From NCBI GenBank assembly GCA_002470185.1, contig DKNG01000224.1, positions 1-13,019 of the forward strand: DNA of 13,019 bases. The letters are read 5' to 3'. A model generated the notes under the pieces. The model saw only the letters and a program-made list of their open reading frames with translations. It did no database searches and was not told the DNA's origin. Within the stretch, counting starts at the first letter, position 1. Every line of letters starts with the position of its first letter. The translations under genes and the position numbers were made by a program. Of this stretch, positions 1 through 6,643 are shown in pieces. Origin of the DNA: Arcobacter sp. UBA7394. Its GTDB lineage: Bacteria > Campylobacterota > Campylobacteria > Campylobacterales > Arcobacteraceae.

Positions 1-450
1 GCAATTATTGATGAGAAAAAAGCTAAAGAAGTAACTAAAAAAATCAAAAAAGGTGAATTTAACTTTAATGACTTTTTAGATCAATTAGCAATGATGAGTA
101 AATTAGGTTCAATGAAATCTATTATTGGAATGATTCCAGGTCTTTCACAAATGGCAGGTCCTTTAAAAGATATGGATTTTGAGAACTCGGATGAAATTAA
201 AAGAATTAAAGCTCTTATTGGTTCAATGACTCCAAAAGAGAGAGAACAACCAAGCCTTATGAATCCTTCTAGAAAAAGAAGAATTGCTAAAGGTTCTGGA
301 TTATCTGAAATGCAAATTAATAAGATTTTAAAGCAATTTAAAAATGCTTCTAAAATGGCGAAGAAATTATCATCTAAAGGTGGTATGAAAGGTCTTCAAA
401 ATATGATGTCTCAAATGGGACCTGGTGGGATGCCTAAAATCCCTAGATAG
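1..450 (+). CDS. ffh: Signal recognition particle protein Ffh, C-terminal part (5' end outside window)
   Basis: The reading frame is open from base 1, so this is the last 149 codons of a larger gene; the ATG at 91 is internal. Ffh is the SRP GTPase, which binds 4.5S RNA and signal sequences of nascent membrane proteins and delivers ribosomes to FtsY. Only the end of the G domain linker and the methionine-rich M domain are visible. The 4.5S RNA-binding helix-turn-helix is clear at about bases 260-350, with the SRKRRIAKGSG signature followed by a QINKILKQF helix. The tail is rich in Met and Gly (MMSQMGPGGMPKIPR), as is usual for Ffh. The finger-loop methionines lie in the first third. It sits upstream of rpsP, as in Campylobacter. 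Identity is certain; the catalytic G domain cannot be assessed. Confidence 0.97.
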   Translation, partial: AIIDEKKAKEVTKKIKKGEFNFNDFLDQLAMMSKLGSMKSIIGMIPGLSQMAGPLKDMDFENSDEIKRIKALIGSMTPKEREQPSLMNPSRKRRIAKGSGLSEMQINKILKQFKNASKMAKKLSSKGGMKGLQNMMSQMGPGGMPKIPR

Positions 451-519
451 TCTCACACTATCATAAATAAATAGTGTTGAGCTGTGAACTTATTTTTAAT
501 GGAGTTCAGAATTCAATAC

Positions 520-525
520 TATAAT
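520..525 (+). promoter_or_regulatory. Candidate -10 box for rpsP
   Basis: A perfect TATAAT lies 26 bases upstream of the rpsP ATG, in the 101-base ffh-rpsP gap. No good -35 is visible, which is common for the vegetative sigma factor in Campylobacterota. A weak 7-bp inverted repeat (ACACTAT 455-461, ATAGTGT 471-477) precedes it and might attenuate read-through from ffh, but has no U tract. Confidence 0.55.
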
Positions 526-551
526 AAAAACAAAAATTAAAGGAAAAAAAT

Positions 552-779
552 ATGACTACTATTAGATTAACAAGAATGGGTAGAAACAAGAAACCATTTT
601 ACAGAATCGTTGTAACAGACTCAAGAAAAAGAAGAGATTCAGGTTGGATTGAATCAATTGGTTACTTTAACCCAGTTTCAGAGCCAAAAGTATTAAAATT
701 AGATGAAGAAAGATATAACTACTGGTTAAGCGTTGGTGCTAAGCCATCTGAAAAAGTTGCTAAATTAGCTGCTAAGTAA
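552..779 (+). CDS. rpsP: 30S ribosomal protein S16
   Basis: This 75-residue protein matches bacterial S16 over its full length. It opens with [20 protein letters not shown], followed by the [19 protein letters not shown] core. S16 binds 16S rRNA in the 5' domain and is needed for 30S assembly. The start is supported by an AAAGGAAA ribosome binding site about 6 bases upstream and by the universal N-terminus. Codon use is shifted towards C-ending codons (all three Asn are AAC, three of four Tyr are TAC), as expected for a highly expressed gene. It is followed after 13 bases by the KH-domain gene and probably heads the rpsP-khpA-rimM unit. Confidence 0.98.
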   Translation: MTTIRLTRMGRNKKPFYRIVVTDSRKRRDSGWIESIGYFNPVSEPKVLKLDEERYNYWLSVGAKPSEKVAKLAAK

Positions 780-792
780 TTAGAGCTTTCTT

Positions 793-1032
793 ATGATTAT
801 CAAATTTATAGAAAACTATGCAAAGCTTATAGTTAGTGTACCAGCTGATGTTGAAGTTACAAAAGAAGTTATCGACGATACTTTCGCTGAAATTACAATT
901 GTGGCAAATAGTGTTGATATTGGTAAATTAATTGGAAAAAATGGAAATATGATTAATGCTTTAAAAACTATGGCAAATGGTTGTAAGGCAAAAGATGGTA
1001 TTTCATATAAAATACAAGTGGTAGCAAGATAG
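793..1032 (+). CDS. khpA: KH-domain RNA-binding protein, KhpA type
   Basis: A 79-residue protein consisting of one type II KH domain. The GxxG loop is visible at residues 48-51 within GKLIGKNGNMINALKTM, the nucleic-acid binding element of the fold. Small stand-alone KH proteins encoded between rpsP and rimM are a conserved family (KhpA, older name YlqC) that binds RNA and in some bacteria partners with KhpB/Jag. The ATG is preceded by a modest TTAGAG site. The stop codon TAG (1030-1032) overlaps a possible GTG start for rimM, indicating translational coupling. Family assignment is secure; the RNA targets cannot be told from sequence. Confidence 0.93.
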   Translation: MIIKFIENYAKLIVSVPADVEVTKEVIDDTFAEITIVANSVDIGKLIGKNGNMINALKTMANGCKAKDGISYKIQVVAR

Positions 1033-1037
1033 TGTCT

Positions 1038-1571
1038 ATGAATAAAGATAATGTATATGTAGCAAAATTAGGGAAGACAGTAGGTCTAAAAGGTCATGTA
1101 AAACTTTTTATTGACTCTGACTTCCCAGAGCAGTTTAAAAAAGGCTCATCTTTTTTAACTAATAGAAATCTAAATCTTGTAATTAAAGATTATAGTGCAA
1201 CAAGAGAAATTGTACAATTTGAAAATTATGATGATGTAGATCTTGCAAAAAAACTTACTAATCAAGAACTTTTTTCTACTCCTGAACAAACTAGAAATAA
1301 TTGCCAATTAGCTGAAAATGAATTTTTTTGGTTTGATTTAATAGATTGTGAAGTGTATGAAAATGATTTGAAATTAGGGAAAGTTATTGATGTTCATAGA
1401 TATCCAACTAGTGACTATTTAGAGATCACTACAGATAGTACTCTTGTAGAAAAAGAACTACCTAAAACTTTTTTATTACCTCATATTTTTAATCAATATA
1501 TTTTAGAAGTTGATGTAAATACAAAAAAGATCACAGTTAAAGACGCTTACGATATTTTAGAAAACTCATAA
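1038..1571 (+). CDS. rimM: Ribosome maturation factor RimM
   Basis: RimM assists 30S head maturation by binding S19 and acts alongside S16. The N-terminal domain begins with YVAKLGKTVGLKGHVK, the family hallmark, and extends to about residue 85; the C-terminal PRC-barrel domain follows and contains the LGKVIDVHRYPTSDYLEI strand pattern. I chose the ATG at 1038 because it gives the usual short lead before YVAKLG. A GTG at 1032, overlapping the khpA stop, would add two residues and cannot be excluded. In the common order trmD and rplS would follow, but here the next genes run convergently. The stop codon lies in the loop of a hairpin. Confidence 0.95.
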   Translation: MNKDNVYVAKLGKTVGLKGHVKLFIDSDFPEQFKKGSSFLTNRNLNLVIKDYSATREIVQFENYDDVDLAKKLTNQELFSTPEQTRNNCQLAENEFFWFDLIDCEVYENDLKLGKVIDVHRYPTSDYLEITTDSTLVEKELPKTFLLPHIFNQYILEVDVNTKKITVKDAYDILENS

Positions 1572-1582
1572 AGTTTTCTAAA
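1556..1582. terminator. Bidirectional hairpin between convergent operons
   Basis: An 11-bp perfect inverted repeat (TTTAGAAAACT 1556-1566 and AGTTTTCTAAA 1572-1582) surrounds a 5-base loop that contains the rimM stop codon. The minus-strand gene stops at the very next base (1583). No separate U tract follows on either strand, but each arm carries its own T-run, so it probably works as a compact shared terminator. Efficiency is uncertain. Confidence 0.55.
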
Positions 1583-2653
1583 TTAGTAATTACATCTTTT
1601 ATCAAATTCCTCTTTAGTCAATTCCACTTCAAACGCATTATCAAAATTATTTTCAACTAACTTATCAAATAAAGCTTTTCTAGACATTTTATCTTCAAAT
1701 GGACCATAATATACTTCTATATTATTAACATCATCTCTGCATAGTTTAATGTCACTTGAAATACTTATTATTGAATCCAAATAATCTTTATATAAATTAC
1801 CTTTTACACTTGCTACATTAATTAGTAATAAGAAAGAATCATTATTCATCTCTTCTTCCATCACCTTTGTATTTTCAACTTTAATTTCTTTTTCTTTTTT
1901 TACAATTTCTTCTTGCTTTTTAAGAATCTCTTCTTCTTTACTTTTCTCTTCAAGTGATAATTTTGTATTTTCTAAATTTATTTGATTTAAAATCAATTTT
2001 TCTTTTTCTTCTTCAAGCATAAATTTTTCTTGAATCATTTGCTCTTTTAATAATAAAGCTTCTTTTTTTAGAGTTTCTAGTTCTTCTTTTTGTTTTTCTA
2101 ACTCTTGTTTTTTACTTTCAAGTTTCATTTTCTCTTCTGATAAAACTTCTTCCGCATCTTGTAGTGCTTTTTGTTGTCTCTCTTTTTCCTTTTCTAGAAT
2201 TGCTTTTTCTTCTTCTAGTTTTTCAAGTCGTTCACTCTCTTTATTTTCTTTAATTCTTTTATTTGTAAGTTGAGCTAATTGTTTATTTAGTTTTGTAGTG
2301 TTTATTTCTTTTAAATCAAATTTATATTCATCTTCTTCTTTGATTTCTACTTTAAGTTTTTTTTCTATTTTTGGTTTTTCTTCTACAGGTGCATCAAAAA
2401 CTCCCAAAAAATACATAACAACACCAGAAAGTAATACGAGACCTAATAGACCAATTAATCCAAATAAAGCAAGTTTAAGAATATTTTTCTTTTTCTTTTT
2501 CCCAAACTCTTGTTCGCCATTTTCTTCTGTAGATTCTTTATTTATTTCACTATTTTGACTAGAAGAATCATTAGTTGATGATTCATCATTGTTCTCTTTT
2601 TCAGGAGTCTCTTCAATTAATTCTAAACTATCTTCAATATTTTCTTCTGCCAT
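1583..2653 (-). CDS. Single-pass membrane protein with coiled coil and SPOR-like C-terminus, unrecognised
   Basis: I do not recognise a named family. Four regions are visible in the 356 residues. Residues 1-50 are acidic and Ser/Asn/Glu-rich. A basic KKKKK cluster (52-56) precedes one hydrophobic segment (about 58-84), predicting a cytoplasmic N-terminus and periplasmic C-terminus. Residues about 123-268 are a long Glu/Lys coiled coil. Residues about 272-352 form a small globular domain containing VYYGPFEDKMSRKALFDKL, which resembles the GPF turn and helix of SPOR (peptidoglycan-binding) domains. The layout recalls FtsN/DamX-type proteins. The gene starts 10 bases after the preceding charged-repeat gene, with AAAGAG upstream, and is the last gene of an operon led by flgG. 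A role at the cell wall near the flagellar rod is only an inference. Confidence 0.8.
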   Translation of the reverse strand: MAEENIEDSLELIEETPEKENNDESSTNDSSSQNSEINKESTEENGEQEFGKKKKKNILKLALFGLIGLLGLVLLSGVVMYFLGVFDAPVEEKPKIEKKLKVEIKEEDEYKFDLKEINTTKLNKQLAQLTNKRIKENKESERLEKLEEEKAILEKEKERQQKALQDAEEVLSEEKMKLESKKQELEKQKEELETLKKEALLLKEQMIQEKFMLEEEKEKLILNQINLENTKLSLEEKSKEEEILKKQEEIVKKEKEIKVENTKVMEEEMNNDSFLLLINVASVKGNLYKDYLDSIISISSDIKLCRDDVNNIEVYYGPFEDKMSRKALFDKLVENNFDNAFEVELTKEEFDKRCNY

Positions 2654-2663
2654 TATTTACTCT

Positions 2664-3074
2664 TTATTGTGAACTTTTTCTTTTTTCTTTTTGTTTAGCT
2701 AAAATTTTTTCTTTATTTTTTTTATAATATTCTCTTCTATACTCTCGTAATTCTTCTTTTTTCTTTTCCCTATACTCTTTATCGTATTCTAATCTTTTTT
2801 CTTTATTCTCTTCGTAATACTCTTTTTTCTTATCTTTATACTCATTTATTTTAGCAATAATAAGATCTTTTCTATCATCAACATGAGCTTTTTGTGCTTT
2901 TGCAATTTCTTTTATTTTATTTGCAAATCCACCATCTGCTAACTCTTTTTCATAGTCGATAACTTTTTTGGGAGCTTTCTTTTTTGCTTTATTTTTTAAA
3001 TAATATTCTCTCTTTTTCTTTTTATGAGATAAAAAATTTTCTTCACGAAGTTTCTTTAATTCATCTAAATCCAT
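2664..3074 (-). CDS. Highly charged repeat protein, function unknown
   Basis: A 136-residue protein with no signal peptide or membrane segment, dominated by Lys, Glu, Arg and Tyr, and probably almost all helical. Its C-terminal half has three consecutive 15-residue repeats starting at residues 84, 99 and 114 (KEYYEENKEKRLEYD, KEYREKKKEELREYR, REYYKKNKEKILAKQ). A fourth divergent copy is near residue 22 (REYYLKNKAKKK). Similar EYY-x2-NKEKI-type repeats are known in low-complexity helical proteins, including viral ones, so similarity searches may give misleading hits. It lies 16 bases after flgG and 10 bases before the SPOR-like membrane protein gene, so co-transcription is likely. The ribosome binding site is weak. 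Reality as a gene is supported by its position and conserved frame; function is unknown. Confidence 0.75.
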   Translation of the reverse strand: MDLDELKKLREENFLSHKKKKREYYLKNKAKKKAPKKVIDYEKELADGGFANKIKEIAKAQKAHVDDRKDLIIAKINEYKDKKKEYYEENKEKRLEYDKEYREKKKEELREYRREYYKKNKEKILAKQKEKRKSSQ

Positions 3075-3090
3075 GCTTTATTTAACTAAC

Positions 3091-3879
3091 CTATCTTTTT
3101 AATCTATTAACCGTATCCAACATACTATCTGTTGTCGTAATAGCTTTAGAATTTGCTTCATAAGCTCTTTGTGCAGTAATTAAATCTACCATTTCATTTA
3201 CTAGTTTTACATTTGATAGTTCGATCATACCTTGTCTTGTATTACCGAATTGTGCAGTTGATGGGTTACCCGTAATAACAGCACCTGATGCTTCAGTTTC
3301 TTTGTACAGCGACTCTCCCATAGGTGCTAGTCCTGCAGGATTAATAAAGTCAGCAATTTCAATTTGACCTAGATTTACAACTGCTTCAGTTTGAGGATCT
3401 GTTGCAGTCATTGTTCCATCTTTTGCTACAGTAATTTTTACAACATTATTGGGTACTACAATTTGAGGACTTAGTGGGTAACCATTTCCATTTACAATTG
3501 TACCTTCATCATTTAATTTAAATGTTCCATTTCTTGAATATGCTGTTTCACCATTAGGTAATGTAATTTGAAAAAATCCTTTTCCTTCTATGGCTATATC
3601 TAAAGGGTTTGATGTAAGTTTTAAGTCACCTTCTGTAAAGTTTTTCTGAATTCCTGAGATTCTTACCCCTAATCCAACATCAATTCCTGTAGGATTTGTT
3701 GTAGTTTGAGAAGTTTGACCTGCTGCATAGTTTAATGTTTCATACATAAGGTCTTGGAATTCAGCTCTATCTTGCTTAAATCCTGTAGAGTTTACATTGG
3801 CGATATTGTTTGATGTTACATCAATTTGATGCTGCATTGAGTTCATCCCTGTTGCAGCTGTGTATAGACCTCTAAGCAT
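3091..3879 (-). CDS. flgG: Flagellar distal rod protein FlgG
   Basis: FlgG forms the distal rod that crosses the peptidoglycan and outer membrane through the P and L rings. The 262 residues are the normal length. The N-terminus MLRGLYTAATGMNSMQHQIDV leads into the rod signature SNNIANVNSTGFK (residues 23-35), followed by FQDLMYETLNYAAGQ, typical of FlgG. The middle contains the FlgE/F/G core (IEGKGFFQITLPNGETAYSR). The C-terminus ends with ANSKAITTTDSMLDTVNRLKR, the amphipathic helix that packs in the rod core. A strong AAAGGAAAA site precedes the ATG and a TATAAT lies further upstream. It is transcribed away from cheY and heads a minus-strand operon with two unrecognised genes. Confidence 0.96.
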   Translation of the reverse strand: MLRGLYTAATGMNSMQHQIDVTSNNIANVNSTGFKQDRAEFQDLMYETLNYAAGQTSQTTTNPTGIDVGLGVRISGIQKNFTEGDLKLTSNPLDIAIEGKGFFQITLPNGETAYSRNGTFKLNDEGTIVNGNGYPLSPQIVVPNNVVKITVAKDGTMTATDPQTEAVVNLGQIEIADFINPAGLAPMGESLYKETEASGAVITGNPSTAQFGNTRQGMIELSNVKLVNEMVDLITAQRAYEANSKAITTTDSMLDTVNRLKR

Positions 3880-3912
3880 ATACTTTTCCTTTAGATTATT
3901 AGATATTCAATT

Positions 3913-3918
3913 ATTATA
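3913..3918 (-). promoter_or_regulatory. Candidate -10 box for the flgG operon
   Basis: ATTATA on the plus strand reads TATAAT on the minus strand, 34 bases before the flgG start and after a T-rich stretch. No GG-N10-GC (sigma-54) element is present in the 161-base divergent gap. Three copies of TTAGAT (3891, 3899, 3937) and a small inverted repeat TAGAT-AA-ATCTA (3938-3949) flank it; their meaning is unknown. Confidence 0.45.
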
Positions 3919-3997
3919 TTTTAAGAACAATTAAAATTAGATAAATCTATATAATTATTTTATTACAATATTAAGTATAAATTTAAAACAAATTATA

Positions 3998-4003
3998 TAT
4001 AAT
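3998..4003 (+). promoter_or_regulatory. Candidate -10 box for the cheY-flgE operon
   Basis: A TATAAT within TTATATATAATG lies about 38 bases upstream of the cheY ATG, giving a leader of about 30 bases that includes the AAAAAGGG ribosome binding site. This is the best promoter candidate for the whole downstream motility operon. No clear -35, sigma-54 or sigma-28 element is visible. Confidence 0.5.
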
Positions 4004-4040
4004 GATACTTATTTGAAAGAAATACTACAAAAAGGGTTAA

Positions 4041-4415
4041 ATGATGAGAATTCTAATAGTTGATGATAGTTCGACAATGAGAAGAATTATCGGAAATGTT
4101 GTAATGCAATTAGGATTTGCAAAAGATGATTTCGATGAAGCGGAAGATGGTGTAAAAGCATGGAAACTTCTTTGTGAGTCTCATTATGATGTGATTTTAA
4201 CAGACTGGAATATGCCAAATATGAACGGTCTTGATTTAGTTAAAAAAACTAGAGGTGAGGGAGCACATCAAAAGACTCCAATTATTATGATTACAACAGA
4301 AGGTGGAAAAGGCGAAGTTATTACAGCTCTAAAAGCAGGAGTTAATAACTATATTGTTAAACCTTTTAATGCAGAAATATTAAAAGAAAAGCTTGATGGG
4401 GTATTAAAAAAATAA
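4041..4415 (+). CDS. cheY: Chemotaxis response regulator CheY
   Basis: A single receiver domain of 124 residues with no output domain, as expected for CheY. Phospho-CheY binds the switch proteins FliM/FliN to change rotation. All key residues are present: the acidic pair D8-D9, phosphoacceptor D55 in VILTDWNMPNMNG, the switch Thr at 85/86 in IIMITTEGG, the aromatic Y104 and the conserved K107 in the KPF motif. The N-terminus reads MMRILIVDDSSTMRR. Either ATG (4041 or 4044) fits; spacing from GGG slightly favours the second. The gene is followed after 17 bases by the cheZ-like gene, which pairs the regulator with its probable phosphatase. Confidence 0.95.
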   Translation: MMRILIVDDSSTMRRIIGNVVMQLGFAKDDFDEAEDGVKAWKLLCESHYDVILTDWNMPNMNGLDLVKKTRGEGAHQKTPIIMITTEGGKGEVITALKAGVNNYIVKPFNAEILKEKLDGVLKK

Positions 4416-4432
4416 TAAGATAAGGTATTGTT

Positions 4433-5485
4433 ATGAGTATGAGTCAGGAAGAAATTGAAGCACTTATGAATGGTTTGGATATTGCAGATGATGCAAGTGA
4501 ACCAGAAGTAGCTGCTTCAGAAGAGGCTAATTTAAGCAGTAATGAAATTGATGAACTTATTTCTTCTACAAATGATGTTGTAGAGCCTGAAGTTGATGAA
4601 TCTAATTCTGCGTCTATTGATCTTGCAAATGTTATAGAGGAAGTTAGTCCTCCTGTAAATTTAGATATTTCAGAAATGGCAGTTAACGAAACAGTTAACA
4701 ATAGTGACATTGATGAGTTATTAAAAGGTTTAGAGGAAGAACCTGTCTCTGTGGTAGAAGAATCACCTCTTGTTGAAGAAGAACCTTTAGATTTAGATAA
4801 TTTTGATGATATTTTATCTGGAATTGATGGTGTTGTTGATAACGAACCTGATATTAAAGAAGAAGTAGCACATGCCCCTAAAGAGGACAAATCATATAGC
4901 GAGAAAGATAAAGATGAACTTGTTAGAGATTGGACAGACTCAAAAATCAATGAAGGAGTATTTCCTTTGCCAGCTGAAAAAGATACAAAGGTTGTATCTC
5001 AGTTAAATCAAGTTGCAAATGATTCTGAAGAAAAAGTTGGACAAATTTTTGATGTTTTAAGTTTAGGATTAGATAATAACAATGAATGCCGAAGTAAAAT
5101 TACTGAAGTTGAGTCTTTTCTTGGTTCTCAAACAAATCTTCTTAATTCATTACATAGTAAATTTCCTAATATTCAGGTTTTTGAAGAACATCTAGGTGAA
5201 ATACAAAATGTTAATAAAAGTTTGAGTGCTTTAAAAACTGCCATGAATGAGGAAGATATGAAAATCTTTGAAGCTATGGAATTAATGCAGTTTAACGATA
5301 TTAATAGACAGAAAATCGAAAGAGTTATGGCTGTAATTAGAAAGTTATCATTATATTTAAACAATTTATTTGAAGACGAAAATGATGCAAAAGAAATTGT
5401 TGTAGCTAAACATATTCATGGTGATGATAATAATGATTTAATTGGTGATGATTTAGATAAATTAATCGCTGAATTTGGAAATTAA
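4433..5485 (+). CDS. cheZ: CheZ-like CheY-P phosphatase with FliM-like N-terminal motifs
   Basis: A 350-residue acidic protein. Residues about 190-315 are predicted helical and include MQFNDINRQKIERV, where D289-x3-Q293 aligns with the E. coli CheZ catalytic D143-x3-Q147 (known to position Mg2+ and water for dephosphorylating CheY). The extreme C-terminus, DDLDKLIAEFGN (339-350), resembles the CheZ tail peptide that docks on CheY. The N-terminal 140 residues are low-complexity and acidic, with short motifs MSQEEIEALMNGL (3-15), LSSNEIDELISST (34-46), SDIDELLKGLE (91-101) and DNFDDILSGID (122-132). These resemble the CheY-binding peptide of FliM. Position directly after cheY supports the call. 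It is not FliM or FliN, because no SpoA domain is present. AAGG seven bases upstream supports the ATG at 4433. Confidence 0.85.
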   Translation: MSMSQEEIEALMNGLDIADDASEPEVAASEEANLSSNEIDELISSTNDVVEPEVDESNSASIDLANVIEEVSPPVNLDISEMAVNETVNNSDIDELLKGLEEEPVSVVEESPLVEEEPLDLDNFDDILSGIDGVVDNEPDIKEEVAHAPKEDKSYSEKDKDELVRDWTDSKINEGVFPLPAEKDTKVVSQLNQVANDSEEKVGQIFDVLSLGLDNNNECRSKITEVESFLGSQTNLLNSLHSKFPNIQVFEEHLGEIQNVNKSLSALKTAMNEEDMKIFEAMELMQFNDINRQKIERVMAVIRKLSLYLNNLFEDENDAKEIVVAKHIHGDDNNDLIGDDLDKLIAEFGN

Positions 5486-5494
5486 AGGCAAGCT

Positions 5495-6214
5495 ATGAAT
5501 CAAGGTACATATCCTCTTGCTGGATCTATGGTTAATCAAATTAATCGTTTAGATCAAATTAGTAATAATCTAGCAAATATTAATACTAATGGATTTAAAC
5601 AAGAAGGACTAACAGAAACAACTTTTAATTATTATTTAGAACGAATGCAAAATGAAGGTAAAACACCTACAAAAGCAAATGTAGTTATGAATAATATTCC
5701 AAAAATTGATAGTAAGTTTATTAATGGGGAAATGGGACCAATTGCTCAAACGGGCAATACTTTAGATTTTGCTTTACAACAAAGTGATACTTTTTTTAAA
5801 GTACAAAATTCAAATGGAGATATTGTATATACTCGAGATGGTGCTTTTAAAATTCAAGATGGATTTTTGGTTGATTCAAATGGGAACAATGTATTAAATC
5901 CTGATAATGAGCCAATTGTTGCAGAAGATGGATTTGAACAAAATATTGGTGTTGTTCAAACTCCATATACAAATTTGAATAAAATTGGGGATAATACCTA
6001 TCAAATGTTAGACCCCAACAATAGAATTATATTTGAAAATACTGATGGTTTATTAGTTCAAGGTTCAATTGAGAAATCAAATGTTAATTCAGTTACTTCA
6101 ATGGTCCATTTAATTGATGCACATAGGAGATTTGAACAATCTCAAAAAGCTATGAGTAGTATTGATGAAATAAATTCAAAAATAATAGATAAAATAGGGA
6201 ATAATACTAGATAA
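5495..6214 (+). CDS. flgF: Flagellar proximal rod protein, FlgF-like (FlgF/FlgG family)
   Basis: A rod protein of 239 residues. The N-terminal half carries the family signature SNNLANINTNGFKQ, and the middle has the FlgE/F/G core (LDFALQQSDTFFKVQNSNG followed by YTRDGAFKIQDG). The C-terminus has the paired region LVQGSIEKSNVNSVTSMVHL and a helix (HRRFEQSQKAM). It is shorter than FlgG and its N-terminus MNQGTYPLAGSM departs from the FlgG start, which favours FlgF; some Campylobacterota annotations call this paralogue FlgG2. FlgF would form the rod segment below FlgG. The AAAGG ribosome binding site overlaps the cheZ stop. The stop codon overlaps the flgB start (TAATG), implying coupled translation. 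Confidence 0.85.
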   Translation: MNQGTYPLAGSMVNQINRLDQISNNLANINTNGFKQEGLTETTFNYYLERMQNEGKTPTKANVVMNNIPKIDSKFINGEMGPIAQTGNTLDFALQQSDTFFKVQNSNGDIVYTRDGAFKIQDGFLVDSNGNNVLNPDNEPIVAEDGFEQNIGVVQTPYTNLNKIGDNTYQMLDPNNRIIFENTDGLLVQGSIEKSNVNSVTSMVHLIDAHRRFEQSQKAMSSIDEINSKIIDKIGNNTR

Positions 6215-6627
6215 TGGAAGCAAGTAATGTAACAAGTACACTTTTTTCTCAACTAGACTTTCGAAGTGAAAGACAAAAAGTTATTACAAGTAATATAGCT
6301 AATATTAATACTCCTAATTATAAAACGAAAGATTTAGTTTTTGATCATGAACTTGATAAAGCTAACTCTAAAAATACACCAGTATTACAAATGGCTAAAA
6401 CTTCATCTACACATTTTTCAAATGTAAATGCTGTAAATAATATTCAAAATCCAAAACTTATAGAAGTTCAAGGATTAGAAGAACAAAATGATGGTAACAA
6501 TGTGAGTTTAGATACTCAAATGGGTGAAATGTCAAAAAATAAAATGCTTTTTGATGCACTTCAATCATCAATTAAAAAAGATTCAAGACTATTTAGATCA
6601 GTTATTGAATCATCTGCTAAAAATTAA
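6214..6627 (+). CDS. flgB: Flagellar basal-body rod protein FlgB
   Basis: FlgB is the most proximal rod subunit, next to FliE and the MS ring. The 137 residues are a normal length. The N-terminus LFSQLDFRSERQKVITSNIANINTPNYKTKDLVF is family-typical; in particular the TPNYKTKDLVFDHEL stretch separates FlgB from FlgC. The C-terminal region GNNVSLDTQMGEMSKNKMLFDAL followed by a final helix also matches FlgB, while the FlgC ending (EMVN...RAYEAN) is absent. Its start overlaps the stop of the previous rod gene by one base. The usual partners flgC and fliE do not follow; fliF comes next after 16 bases. Confidence 0.93.
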   Translation: MEASNVTSTLFSQLDFRSERQKVITSNIANINTPNYKTKDLVFDHELDKANSKNTPVLQMAKTSSTHFSNVNAVNNIQNPKLIEVQGLEEQNDGNNVSLDTQMGEMSKNKMLFDALQSSIKKDSRLFRSVIESSAKN

Positions 6628-6643
6628 TTAGGGTAGCTATTAA

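Noticed and set aside
455..510. Inverted repeats after ffh (7-bp ACACTAT/ATAGTGT and 5-bp GAACT/AGTTC)
   Set aside because: Stems are short with 9- and 12-base loops and no T-run follows, so I do not call a terminator here.
2298..2558. Plus-strand open frame of 86 codons
   Set aside because: It lies opposite the membrane coiled-coil gene; its Phe/Ser-rich product is the antisense of a Lys/Glu-rich region, and there is no ribosome binding site or family match.
4444..4950. Minus-strand open frame of 168 codons
   Set aside because: It is antisense to the acidic N-terminus of the cheZ-like gene; its Ser-rich composition is explained by reading GAA/GAT-rich DNA backwards.
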